This document shows positions 34,569-43,977 of a DNA stretch of 64,000 nt, piece after piece. Positions within the stretch are counted from its first letter, which is position 1. The number at the start of each line of letters is the position of its first letter. The notes under the pieces are model-generated. The model saw only the letters and a program-made list of their open reading frames with translations, did not search any database and was not told the DNA's origin. Source of the DNA: Bacteroides sp. M10 (lineage in GTDB: Bacteria; Bacteroidota; Bacteroidia; Bacteroidales; Bacteroidaceae); NCBI RefSeq assembly GCF_014334015.1, contig NZ_CP060488.1:3554501-3618500 (forward strand), read 5' to 3'. The translations under genes were made by a program, and so were the position numbers.

Positions 34569-36401
34569 ATGAATATGAAAAAGCTATTTAATTCTATAAT
34601 GATTTGTGTTCTGTTACTTTCGAGCACTTTCATAGGAACTGCATGTTCAGACGATGATAAAAATGGATCGAATAAATATCCAGTTCCTGTAATCTCCGAG
34701 TTTTTTCCAAGCGAAGGTCTTCCAACTAGTGTGGTGACGATAAAGGGGGCTAATTTTGGAACAGAACGTACAGAGCGTGTGGGACGTGTGTATTTCGGAG
34801 GTGTCGAGGCTACTGACTATGAAAGCTGGTCGGATAATGAGATTAAAGTACGAGTACCGCAGAAAGGGCTTACCGGTAACATTACTCTGTGGGTCTGGAA
34901 GAATCATACAGAAACAACCGATGAATTTATTTGTGTTCCTGGTGCCGAGATTACTTCAATCAATCCGAGTCCCACTTTTCCTGGTTCGCAGATTACGATA
35001 AATGGAAAGAATTTCCAATATTTCATTGATAAAGGGGTTACTGCTCAGGATGTTATTGTTGAATTCTGCGCTGAAGAGGGAATTACTAAGGCCACTGCTG
35101 ATGCTTTAACAGCTACTTCAGTTACCGTAACAGTACCTACAGATGCAAAAGGTGGTGTTATTACTATTGATTTTGATGGTTATCAAAAGGTTAGTGGTCC
35201 CGAATTGCCGTTAGTTGGAGATTTGAATTTACCGCTCATCAACTATTTAGAAACAAGCGGAACAATAACCATTGAAGAAGGTGGAATTGGAAGTACTAAG
35301 GATGGTGCTTATGTCATATATCAGTTTGATGCACCTGCAACCGGATTGTTCGATGTATATCTGATGACAGGAACGACGAAAGATGGAAGTTCGCTGAACG
35401 TTAATATCGGTGATAACCTGAATACCTTGAAAACTGCTGCATTGAACGAGACTTTAACCCATGCAATGAAAAATACCGGCTCATGGGCAACCAATTGGAA
35501 AGACCAATGGGGAGCATTCTATCTTGAAGAAGGCAAAACCTATTATCTGAAAATCACATTCCTGCAAGTGGGAACAACTTGGGTTGGAAACGTCGGTGAA
35601 ATCGGATTGACTTTATCTGCAGATCAAAATCAAACACCAGTAAATGGGGTTAAACCAGGTGTGGATTATGTAATTTATAAACATGATTTCAATTCGGGCA
35701 CATCCTATCTTCCTTTTACAGACGCATGGGCTTGGGAACCCAATTATATTAAGATTGTAGATAAATATTTGGAATTTTATTACAACTATAAAGCTCTTTT
35801 GGAGGATGACCGTCGTATGCGTCGAGGAGCCGAAGTGACTTGTAATTTCAAGACAACAACCGAAGGATGGTACGGGTTTAAGTTTTTCCTGCCCGAAAAT
35901 TCATTTCCAATGAACGAGAGCGGCATCATTATAGCGCAAATTTTCAATCAAGGTTGCCGCAATAGTTGGGCGGGGCATCTTTCCATTGATCAGGGAACTT
36001 TGAAACTTTCGCATCGTCATGCATTGGTCGATCCGGTAGTAGGAACTGTTGGTAAACTCGAGGTTAACAAATGGTACTCGGTGGTGGTTTATTTCAAAGT
36101 TGGTCGGAACAATAAAGGTCGTTTGAAAGCATGGATCGGCGATGATATGACCGAGGGCTCACCTGTATACGATTCTGGTAATTGCAATTTTGGTTTCGCG
36201 CATTGGATTGATGATGATACTTTGGACGATACCGGAAATAACCCGGAATGTGCTGGTTATAACGGAACTTATGATGCTTTGGGTTGCAAATTCGGACTGT
36301 ATGTATCCAACAAAGTAGACATCACCATCCGTTTTGATGACCTTAAAGCACTTGAAGGCAACCCTTCCGGAGCGTTTGATATTGTGAAGCCGGGCAATTG
36401 A
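34569..36401 (+). CDS. Surface lipoprotein: two TIG domains, a beta-sandwich and a lyase-like jelly roll
   Basis: 610 residues. The lipoprotein signal ends at IGTAC (Cys26), followed by SDDDK, an acidic stretch of the kind linked to surface export. About 38-123 and 124-210 are IPT/TIG domains (PVISEFFPSEGLPTSVVTI; EITSINPSPTFPGSQITING). About 215-365 is a carbohydrate-binding-like beta-sandwich (VIYQFDAPATGLFDVYLMTG). About 375-600 resembles PF14099-type polysaccharide lyases such as heparin lyase I/PL20 (GWYGFKFFLPENSF, NKWYSVVVYFKVG, LKAWIGDD, GCKFGLYVSN). The gene is in the surface glycan-binding-protein position after susD. Whether the lyase part is catalytic or only binds is unknown. Confidence 0.82.
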   Translation: MNMKKLFNSIMICVLLLSSTFIGTACSDDDKNGSNKYPVPVISEFFPSEGLPTSVVTIKGANFGTERTERVGRVYFGGVEATDYESWSDNEIKVRVPQKGLTGNITLWVWKNHTETTDEFICVPGAEITSINPSPTFPGSQITINGKNFQYFIDKGVTAQDVIVEFCAEEGITKATADALTATSVTVTVPTDAKGGVITIDFDGYQKVSGPELPLVGDLNLPLINYLETSGTITIEEGGIGSTKDGAYVIYQFDAPATGLFDVYLMTGTTKDGSSLNVNIGDNLNTLKTAALNETLTHAMKNTGSWATNWKDQWGAFYLEEGKTYYLKITFLQVGTTWVGNVGEIGLTLSADQNQTPVNGVKPGVDYVIYKHDFNSGTSYLPFTDAWAWEPNYIKIVDKYLEFYYNYKALLEDDRRMRRGAEVTCNFKTTTEGWYGFKFFLPENSFPMNESGIIIAQIFNQGCRNSWAGHLSIDQGTLKLSHRHALVDPVVGTVGKLEVNKWYSVVVYFKVGRNNKGRLKAWIGDDMTEGSPVYDSGNCNFGFAHWIDDDTLDDTGNNPECAGYNGTYDALGCKFGLYVSNKVDITIRFDDLKALEGNPSGAFDIVKPGN

Positions 36402-36453
36402 TGAATGAAGGATAACTGTTTAAGTATTAAATCACATATATTTTAAAGATGGG

Positions 36454-36499
36454 AGAGCGCATCCGGAGTCACAGACGAAATGATGCGCTCTTTGTTTTT
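36454..36499 (+). terminator. Intrinsic terminator after the susCD-TIG gene block
   Basis: A 10-bp perfect stem (AGAGCGCATC at 36454-36463, GATGCGCTCT at 36482-36491) with an 18-nt loop is followed by TTGTTTTTT. It lies between the TIG-lyase gene and the next lyase gene, whose longer possible start at 36480 would fall inside this hairpin. Confidence 0.82.
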
Positions 36500-36551
36500 T
36501 ACGTTATCAATAATAATGGTAAAGTGTGATTTTAATCGAAAAAGAAATACC

Positions 36552-39347
36552 ATGGTTCATATAAGGAATAAATATTTTTATCTCTTTTCCATCTTCCTGT
36601 TGTTGGATGTGTGGATGGCATTTGCACAGTCGGCCATTAGCGAAAAAGATTTTCGCACGAATACGCATCCCCGCATATTTGTTACGATGGACGACAAACA
36701 AGCTATTCAGGCGAAAATAGAATTGGTGAACTGGGCAAGAGACATTTATGAGGCGCTGAAAGCCGATGTGGATCCAATCATTGCTATGCACCAGGATAAT
36801 CCCGGATACGTGGTTTCTCGTATGCAGATGCATTGGGAACCAGGAAAACGCTATACACATTTCTATACAGAAGGAAACTACGTGACACGTAGGGAGGGCA
36901 ATGCCAAATACCCGACTGTCAGAGTGACTTATGGACGTGCCGCCAGCAACTCCGTGCCTTTGGCCCCACTGGACAAAATTATTCCTTACGGGGATGGTTC
37001 GCTGACCAAACCTGTCAGTACGAATCTTGGCATTGTGAAGCTGACTGAATCATCGAACAATAAATTATCGGATTTAGGCAATGAAACTCCATATGATACC
37101 GTTCCGTTCACTAAGACCGGACTTGGAACGGAAACCGTGAACCGGGCTTTCATTCAGTTGGCTTGGAAATCGTCTATCTTGTATTACTTGACGGAAGATA
37201 AGAAATACGCCAAACTGGCTGCCGACATCTTGTGGAATTTTGTTCGTGGTGCAGCACAACAAGAACAACTTAATCCGGGTTGGGAACAAAATCATAAAGA
37301 GGGAAGTTTCAATGGCTACCTTTCTTTCGAGACTTTAGGTGATACCCGCCATTTCGCTACTCTTCCATTGGCATACGACATGATTTACGATTATCTACGG
37401 CAAGAGTATTTTGATTCGGAACAATTTGTCAAAGGCATTGATGGTGAGATGTGGGCACCTCCTCATCCCGAAGGAAAAGAATGGGCTTTAGGCTGTTTCG
37501 AGAAGATGTTCAAGCGTTTGATAGAAAACAAACTGAACCGTGGGGGAGGACTGAAAGGCAACTGGAACATGAATGAACAGCAATCTGCCATGCTTTATGC
37601 CTTGGCGCTTGACGAGGATTCCACTTACCAGGACGGCAAGGGACGTGCTTATTATGTAAACAAACTGGTTTACGGCCCTACTACGGAACATCATGGGGCT
37701 TATCTCGATGTGCTGCGTGCCAACATCAGTCCTACTACCGGATTGTGGCCTGAAGCTCCGGGCGGATACGGGCAAGGTTCTATTGGTCAATTGGTACGTT
37801 TCGGCTTCATATATTATAAAAATGGTCTTGATTTTTTGTCCAAAGATCCTTTGTTGAGCAAAGCCTCGGGTTCAATGACACAAATGTTGTTTCCCAATGG
37901 TTATGTTACTAACTTTGGTGATGCTACATATGCTACCATGAATACCGAACAACTGGAACTTATGATGGCATATTGGCACGATAAGAAGGATAGTTTGCAA
38001 GAAAGAAAATGTGCAGAATGGATGAAATATGCCCCACAACGGAACTTGCACAATGAATTCTATTATGCGTTGTTTTTCTATTTGCCCGAAATCCCTCGTA
38101 CTGATAGTGCTCCTCAATTGGCGCGTACATCCTATTCGGAAACATATTCTTTAATATTCGGTCGCAATAATGCACCCGATCCGAAGGATGCTTTGGCTTT
38201 TACTTTGATGGGATTTGGCAAGGATACCGGGCACAGGCAACCTAATGGCATGAATATGGAGTTGTATGGGCGTGGACATATTTTGGCACCAGATCAAGGT
38301 GTAGGTCAGGATTATTGGGGGGCGGATACACATGAATATAAAATCAACGTAGCTGGACACAATACCGTGAGTCCGAACGGAAAAGGTGCGGACAATAACA
38401 TGCCGCAGAATCTGGAAATTGTACATGCCGAACCTGTCGTCGTTGATGGAAAAGCTCCTGACTACGAGGTATCACCCTATCACCAGTATGTAGATGCAGC
38501 CAATCATTTCTATACTTCGGAAATCAAGGCGGAACAACGCCGTATGCTTTCTATTATCCGTACTTCACCACACACAGGCTATTATGTAGACATATTCCGG
38601 TCGGACGTAACGGATGGAGAAGACCGTTACCATGACTATATTTATCATAATATGGGTACCGGTTCCGAATTCTTCCTTTCGTCGGGGCAACCGATGCCGA
38701 TGTCTGCTTCTCCCTTGGATTCGTTGTCCGGTAAAGGATATTCTTATTTCACGACATTGGGTAGCTGCGAGAATCCTGACAACTTTTATGTAGACTATCA
38801 TCTGGGTATAGATGATACTCATATGAGGATGTTTATGCCGGCAGGTAAGGGAAGAACCGTTTATCAACTGAACTCTCTGTTCAATCATCGTTATTATGAA
38901 CCGTCTTTACGTACGCTTCCTGTACCGGCATTATTGGTAAGGCAAAAAAGTGAAGCTTGGGATCATCCTTTTATAGCAGTGTATGAGCCATACGGCAACG
39001 GAGAAAAGGCTCAAATTCATTCGGTCTATACAGGCAAGACTTCAAAACAAAAAGGTGTAGCCAAGCTGTCAGTCGAATATTTCAAGAAAGACAAAGTGGA
39101 CCATATCATTCATTCGGTGAATGAAAAAACAGAAGTGAAGTATATGGGTATCCGGTTTATAGGTACCTACTGTGTTGCAACAATGGAGAAAGGACGGCTT
39201 GTTTCATTGTATATAGGAAACGGATACTCGTTCAGCATGGATGGTTTGGAAGTTTCTCTTGGTGAGGGAAAGCCTTTTGATGCTTGGCTGGAATGGAGAG
39301 ATGGGGAGTGGATTTGTCATTCAAGGGAAAGTGTAAAAGTTAAATAA
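36552..39347 (+). CDS. Heparinase II/III-like polysaccharide lyase, PUL copy 2
   Basis: 931 residues from ATG 36552, which starts a signal peptide (MVHIRNKYFYLFSIFLLLD...) and lies beyond the terminator; the frame is open from 36480. The N-terminus (HPRIFVTMDDKQAIQAKI) parallels copy 1. The toroid has LKGNWNMNEQQSAMLYALAL near 336 and LWPEAPGGYGQGSIGQLVRF. The second domain keeps the canonical VAGHNTVSPNGKG near 602 and HTGYYVDIFRSDV. It is a likely periplasmic or surface beta-eliminase for uronic acid-containing glycan. It heads the second gene block of the PUL. The PL family cannot be assigned by eye. Confidence 0.82.
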   Translation: MVHIRNKYFYLFSIFLLLDVWMAFAQSAISEKDFRTNTHPRIFVTMDDKQAIQAKIELVNWARDIYEALKADVDPIIAMHQDNPGYVVSRMQMHWEPGKRYTHFYTEGNYVTRREGNAKYPTVRVTYGRAASNSVPLAPLDKIIPYGDGSLTKPVSTNLGIVKLTESSNNKLSDLGNETPYDTVPFTKTGLGTETVNRAFIQLAWKSSILYYLTEDKKYAKLAADILWNFVRGAAQQEQLNPGWEQNHKEGSFNGYLSFETLGDTRHFATLPLAYDMIYDYLRQEYFDSEQFVKGIDGEMWAPPHPEGKEWALGCFEKMFKRLIENKLNRGGGLKGNWNMNEQQSAMLYALALDEDSTYQDGKGRAYYVNKLVYGPTTEHHGAYLDVLRANISPTTGLWPEAPGGYGQGSIGQLVRFGFIYYKNGLDFLSKDPLLSKASGSMTQMLFPNGYVTNFGDATYATMNTEQLELMMAYWHDKKDSLQERKCAEWMKYAPQRNLHNEFYYALFFYLPEIPRTDSAPQLARTSYSETYSLIFGRNNAPDPKDALAFTLMGFGKDTGHRQPNGMNMELYGRGHILAPDQGVGQDYWGADTHEYKINVAGHNTVSPNGKGADNNMPQNLEIVHAEPVVVDGKAPDYEVSPYHQYVDAANHFYTSEIKAEQRRMLSIIRTSPHTGYYVDIFRSDVTDGEDRYHDYIYHNMGTGSEFFLSSGQPMPMSASPLDSLSGKGYSYFTTLGSCENPDNFYVDYHLGIDDTHMRMFMPAGKGRTVYQLNSLFNHRYYEPSLRTLPVPALLVRQKSEAWDHPFIAVYEPYGNGEKAQIHSVYTGKTSKQKGVAKLSVEYFKKDKVDHIIHSVNEKTEVKYMGIRFIGTYCVATMEKGRLVSLYIGNGYSFSMDGLEVSLGEGKPFDAWLEWRDGEWICHSRESVKVK

Positions 39348-39364
39348 TAAGGCTCTTAAAAAAC

Positions 39365-39892
39365 ATGAAAAAAAATAGACTGTTATGTGCAATGGGAGAA
39401 GGTATTCAGGCAATATATGGAAATTTGCTTCTTAGTGTTCCATTGCGTGGTAATGGTTCCATTGATGAAAAAGAAGAAGCAATTTTGAAAGATATTGCTT
39501 CTTGGATGGCAGTAAATAGGGAGGGAGTATATGGAACTCGTCCATGGGAAGTCTTTGGTGAAAGTCCGGCGGCAGAGGCTGTAATTCCGTTGAAAGGTCA
39601 GGGATTTAATGAAGGAAAACATCAGCCTTATACAGCGCAGGATATTCGTTTTGTGAAGAAAGAAGTTTTTTTATATTCACACGTGATGGCTTGGCCGCAG
39701 AATCGGAAAGTTGTAGTGAAATCGCTGTCAGCAGGAAATCGTTTGGCTGAAAATGTTGTCGACAAAGTTGAGTTGCTAAGTTATGATCATCTCCTTGAAT
39801 ATAGTCAGACAGATGAGGGGGTGATTGTAGAGCTTCCTGAAACGAGACCGAACTTGTTTTCATTGATTCTTAAGATTTTGACAATAAAATGA
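39365..39892 (+). pseudogene. C-terminal fragment of a GH29 alpha-L-fucosidase
   Basis: 175 residues. From residue ~18 the sequence is that of the end of a GH29 fucosidase: YGNLLLSVPLRGNGSIDEKE (the NGNLLLN-type motif that closes the catalytic barrel), then IASWMAVNREGVYGTRPWEV and a short beta-sandwich (DIRFVKKEVFLYSHVMAWP). GH29 enzymes usually have 450 residues or more, and the barrel with the nucleophile Asp is absent. Only 17 bp separate this frame from the preceding gene, so the missing part is not nearby. It is probably a deletion remnant, though it is in frame with an ATG and could still be translated. Confidence 0.75.
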
Positions 39893-39909
39893 TATATGTT
39901 GTAGTGTGT

Positions 39910-42219
39910 ATGAAAAAGTATATAACTTGTTTGTTCGGATTTCTGCCCATGTTTATGTCAGCTCAAAATATAACAGACCTAGCTGTTATGAATGATCGAA
40001 TGGCAGACACTTTCATTGGAAACGGTACGCAAGTATCGTCCATAGATGATTCAGTGTTTGTTCATCCGGATAGAATCCGTTATGACCGGCAATGTATACA
40101 GATTGAAGGGAAGGACGTGTTCCTGTTTAGTGCTGCGTTCCATTATTTTCGTGTGCCTCAACCTTTGTGGCCGGATCGTTTTAGAAAGTTGAAAGATGGT
40201 GGTTTTAACTGTGTGGAGACATACATTCCCTGGAACTGGCATGAACGGAAAATGCCTCGTTCACCGCAGGATGAATCCTGTTTGGACATGAAGGAACTGG
40301 ATGACTTTCTGAAAATGGCGGAAGATTTCGGACTTTATGTGATTGTCCGTCCCGGGCCTTATATTTGTGCAGAATGGAGTGGAGGTGGTTTCCCGCAATG
40401 GATTATGCAAAAGAAACCTGCAAAGACCACTTTCGATACTTGGTTACAAAGTAATGATCCTGAATTTATGCGTTGGAATGAGCATTGGTACAGAGCTGTA
40501 TGCCGTGTAGTGGCACCGCACCAATTAACGCGGAAGGAGAGGGGGCATACAGGTGTCATCTTTTTCCAGGTGGAGAATGAATTTAATCGAATTAAATGGT
40601 TTCCGAAAGAGGCCAAGAAAGACTATTTGATCCAACTTACGCAAATTGTTCGTAAATATGAAATAGATATTCCGGTTATAACTTGCTGGACGGATGAAGC
40701 CCGTAATGTGAAGGAGGGTGTTCTTAACGGCGTGGTAGATATGGTAAATAGTTACCCGCGTTGGGAAATAGAGAAGAATTTCGGTCGTTTGATTAATCAA
40801 CAGTTACGTACCCAACCCGGCAAACCGTTAATTTCGGGAGAATTGCAAGGTGGATGGATGAGTGAAGTGGGAGGAAAACTAAGTTGGGAACAGGATGGTT
40901 TAATGCCGATACAAACGCAGAATATTACCTTGTATGCACTGCAGCGTGGTTTTTGTGGGATTAACTATTACATGACTGTAGGTGGTACTAACTTTGATGA
41001 TTGGGGAGCCAGACAAATGACTACTACCTATGATTATGCAGCTGCCATTGCTGAAAACGGTTCGACTAATGAGCGTTATCGTCGTTTTCAGGGATTAGCG
41101 CATTTACTGAAAGAACATGGTACTAGAATTGCCCGTGCTGATGTGCTTCCTGTAGAGTATGTTTCTACTGATCCGGATGTGAAGTTGGCATTACGCAAGA
41201 CTTCCAATGGTGACCGGTATTATTTTGTGAGAACAGAGGAGCATACCCGTCATCATTTTGGTACCATACAGACTTCCGATTTCACTTTTGATTTTTCATT
41301 GGAACCGTTTGGAGCAATGATTTATTATCTGCCTTCAGGTAGCAGTCAGGGTGATTGGTTACCGAAACTTCCTGATACGAAATCTCGTCCGGTAGTTGAA
41401 GCGGATACTATCAAACTGACGCTTGATATGCGGATGGCTGATCCGCTCCCCACTCGTTGGATGAAGTTGAAGAAAGGAGAATACATTGATCACGATGGCA
41501 TTTACGGACGTCATTTAGTGTATTATCGTACTTATGCTCCGCAAGGAAAATTGCTTGAAGTAGGGCGTATTGGACATAGACTGATAAACGGTACGGATGC
41601 AGATGAAGTGCTGGTGTCTGTTCAGGGAAAGATACTGCCTGCATTGAAAGAAGATGCATACAATGTATTCTATCAACTACCGGGAGATTCTGCTGTAAAT
41701 AGGAAGACTGAAGTAATCATACTTTTTGAAAGTAAAGGCTTGCATCACCATACAAAAAAAATAGTAGAAGATTACTGGGGCATAGGAATAGACTATGTAA
41801 GATGCGGTAGTAAGGATCTTACTTTGGAGTATGCATATACGGAAAATGAGCGCGGACTTAACTTGTCAAAAGGGATTCTATTGCAGGAAAAAGTGCCTGT
41901 AGGGACTTCTAAATTGAATGAATCGCTTTTGTCATGGTATTCATATTCATTTACTTTACCAGAACAGCCTCATGGAGTGTGGTTCCCTTATCATCTTCGT
42001 TTGGAACATTCAGGAAATGGTTTTATCTATATAAACGGACACTGTATCGGTCGTTGTTGGCAGAAAGGTCCCCAACGTGAATACTATATTCCCGAGTGTT
42101 GGCTGAATATGGGAGGTGAAAATCGTTTGGTTGTCAGTTTACGCCCTACAAGTGATGGCGTTGATATACAAAGGGCTGAAATTATACCTGTCACTTGGGT
42201 GGCGGAAAGTAGTGAGTAA
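39910..42219 (+). CDS. GH35 family beta-galactosidase
   Basis: 769 residues from ATG 39910, which gives a signal peptide (MKKYITCLFGFLPMFMSAQ); the frame is open 21 bp earlier. GH35 hallmarks are FSAAFHYFRVPQPLWPDRF, GGFNCVETYIPWNWHE and RPGPYICAEWSGGGFPQWI. The acid/base Glu224 is in VENEFNRI and the nucleophile Glu311 in ISGELQGGWM. Two beta-sandwich domains follow, the last with FIYINGHCIGRCWQKGPQREYYIPE. It releases terminal beta-galactose from oligosaccharides, probably in the periplasm. Co-transcribed with the flanking PUL genes. Confidence 0.93.
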   Translation: MKKYITCLFGFLPMFMSAQNITDLAVMNDRMADTFIGNGTQVSSIDDSVFVHPDRIRYDRQCIQIEGKDVFLFSAAFHYFRVPQPLWPDRFRKLKDGGFNCVETYIPWNWHERKMPRSPQDESCLDMKELDDFLKMAEDFGLYVIVRPGPYICAEWSGGGFPQWIMQKKPAKTTFDTWLQSNDPEFMRWNEHWYRAVCRVVAPHQLTRKERGHTGVIFFQVENEFNRIKWFPKEAKKDYLIQLTQIVRKYEIDIPVITCWTDEARNVKEGVLNGVVDMVNSYPRWEIEKNFGRLINQQLRTQPGKPLISGELQGGWMSEVGGKLSWEQDGLMPIQTQNITLYALQRGFCGINYYMTVGGTNFDDWGARQMTTTYDYAAAIAENGSTNERYRRFQGLAHLLKEHGTRIARADVLPVEYVSTDPDVKLALRKTSNGDRYYFVRTEEHTRHHFGTIQTSDFTFDFSLEPFGAMIYYLPSGSSQGDWLPKLPDTKSRPVVEADTIKLTLDMRMADPLPTRWMKLKKGEYIDHDGIYGRHLVYYRTYAPQGKLLEVGRIGHRLINGTDADEVLVSVQGKILPALKEDAYNVFYQLPGDSAVNRKTEVIILFESKGLHHHTKKIVEDYWGIGIDYVRCGSKDLTLEYAYTENERGLNLSKGILLQEKVPVGTSKLNESLLSWYSYSFTLPEQPHGVWFPYHLRLEHSGNGFIYINGHCIGRCWQKGPQREYYIPECWLNMGGENRLVVSLRPTSDGVDIQRAEIIPVTWVAESSE

Positions 42220-42236
42220 TAAATCAAAATCATATC

Positions 42237-43940
42237 ATGATGAAACTTAATTTCTTTTTTCTGATAATTGCTGTTTTAGGGGAAACTATGAGTGCTCAAG
42301 TTACTGGACGTTGGGGAGATCAGGGAGACGGTACTTTCCGCAATCCTGTGATAGCTGCTGACTATAGTGATCCTGATCCGATTCGGGTAGGTGATGATTA
42401 CTACTTGGTAGCTTCTACATTTGAAAGTTATCCTGGAGTTAGCGTCTTACATTCAAAGGATTTAGTGAACTGGACTACTATAGGGGCGGCATTGACTGAT
42501 TTAGTGACGGTCGATTCGGCTTATAGCGCGAAGCGCATGGAACGTTATAATGGTGGTGCTTATGCTCCAACTATTAGTTATCATCATAATCAGTTCTATA
42601 TTTATGTAAATCTATATACAGATGGTTTTTATATGGCTACGGCTGATAATCCGAAAGGTCCTTGGAAAACTCAATTTGTAAAAGATAAATACGGCCGACC
42701 TTTACGGGTGACTCGTTGGTCTGATCCCTGCCCTTTTTGGGATGATGACGGAAAAGCTTATTTGGTAAGTAGTCATCCTGGAAGAGAGTATTGGTATAGT
42801 TACATTTTCCAAATGTCTGAAGATGGAACAACTTTATTGGATGCAGATTCCGCTCACATGGATAAAAAGAATTTCTTATATCAATATCCTGATGGAGGTA
42901 CAGTGATTTCACCGTATCATTCCAGTGAGGGAAACCGCATATTTAAGCGAAATGGTTATTATTATTTGCAGCATATTGAGTTTACTGATAAAGGACTTGG
43001 AGAAGGCACTTATGTATTCCGGTCACGTCATCTTTATGGTACACTTCCTGACGGTACACCGGGAAGGCCGGGACAGCCAGGTAAGTATGAGGTGTTTGCA
43101 GTAGAAAAAGTAAAGAGTCGTGAAAATTTGCGCATACCTGGTCAGGGAGGATATGTAGATACATCTGACGGTAGGTGGTTTTGGATAGGGCAATTTACTC
43201 GTGATTACGCTTGCGGCCGTCCTCCGCATTTATTACCGGTGACATGGATAGATGATTGGCCGGTGATAGGTGTTGAGGTGAAAAATATGGAAGGGAAAAT
43301 GGGTTGGCAATTGCCTAAACCTATTATGGGATTTTCTATTTCCCTTCCGCAAGGAAGTGATGAATTTACGAAATCGGTGCTACATCCGCAATGGATGTGG
43401 AATCATGTTCCAGATAATAAAAAATGGTCTTTGACAGAACGTGCCGGGTATTTACGGTTATACGCTTTCCCTACAGTTGGAGGAAAGGGTTTCTTTAAGG
43501 CTGGTAATACGATAAACCAGCGCTATATGCATAGCGATTCTACATCCGTTACTGTAAAGATGGAAGTTGGGGGAATGGCTAGTGGGCAGAAGGCGGGATT
43601 GGCTCATTTTAATGGTGGTAAAACATATGCTTCTATTGGGGTGGTTAAACGGGGGAATGACCTCTGTTTGGAGTTTGGAATGAATGGACATATTGTGGAG
43701 GGTGAAGCTTTTCCGTCTGGTCAAGATAGTATTTATCTCCGTACTTCCATGGGAGTGGACGCTAAAGCCGATTTTCAGTATAGTTGGGATGGTATGACAT
43801 TCTATCATTTAGGTAGCAAGTATCCGATGACATCTGCAAATTTCCGGGGGGATATGATAGGTATTTTCACTTATAATGATTTGGGAGAATCTGGTTTTAT
43901 AGATGTAGATTGGTTTCATTACCAAGTTTCTAATAAATAA
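42237..43940 (+). CDS. GH43 family enzyme with C-terminal beta-sandwich
   Basis: 567 residues with a short signal peptide (MMKLNFFFLIIAVLGETMSAQ). The five-bladed propeller begins with FRNPVIAADYSDPDPIRVGDDYYLVAST (the general-base Asp is in the DPDPI stretch). SYHHNQFYIYVNLYTDGFY, WSDPCPFWDDDGKAYLV and YYYLQHIEF are further blades. The C-terminal ~200 residues form a concanavalin-like module (FTKSVLHPQWMWNHVPDN). GH43 enzymes are mostly alpha-L-arabinofuranosidases or beta-xylosidases; the subfamily was not determined. It lies 17 bp after GH35. Confidence 0.9.
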   Translation: MMKLNFFFLIIAVLGETMSAQVTGRWGDQGDGTFRNPVIAADYSDPDPIRVGDDYYLVASTFESYPGVSVLHSKDLVNWTTIGAALTDLVTVDSAYSAKRMERYNGGAYAPTISYHHNQFYIYVNLYTDGFYMATADNPKGPWKTQFVKDKYGRPLRVTRWSDPCPFWDDDGKAYLVSSHPGREYWYSYIFQMSEDGTTLLDADSAHMDKKNFLYQYPDGGTVISPYHSSEGNRIFKRNGYYYLQHIEFTDKGLGEGTYVFRSRHLYGTLPDGTPGRPGQPGKYEVFAVEKVKSRENLRIPGQGGYVDTSDGRWFWIGQFTRDYACGRPPHLLPVTWIDDWPVIGVEVKNMEGKMGWQLPKPIMGFSISLPQGSDEFTKSVLHPQWMWNHVPDNKKWSLTERAGYLRLYAFPTVGGKGFFKAGNTINQRYMHSDSTSVTVKMEVGGMASGQKAGLAHFNGGKTYASIGVVKRGNDLCLEFGMNGHIVEGEAFPSGQDSIYLRTSMGVDAKADFQYSWDGMTFYHLGSKYPMTSANFRGDMIGIFTYNDLGESGFIDVDWFHYQVSNK

Positions 43941-43977
43941 AGGTAAAGCTTAATAGTTGACTAATGAGGATATTTCT

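Noticed and set aside
36480..36551. Upstream ATG for the second PUL lyase
   Set aside because: It sits inside the terminator hairpin and puts an extra segment before a normal signal peptide; ATG 36552 is better.
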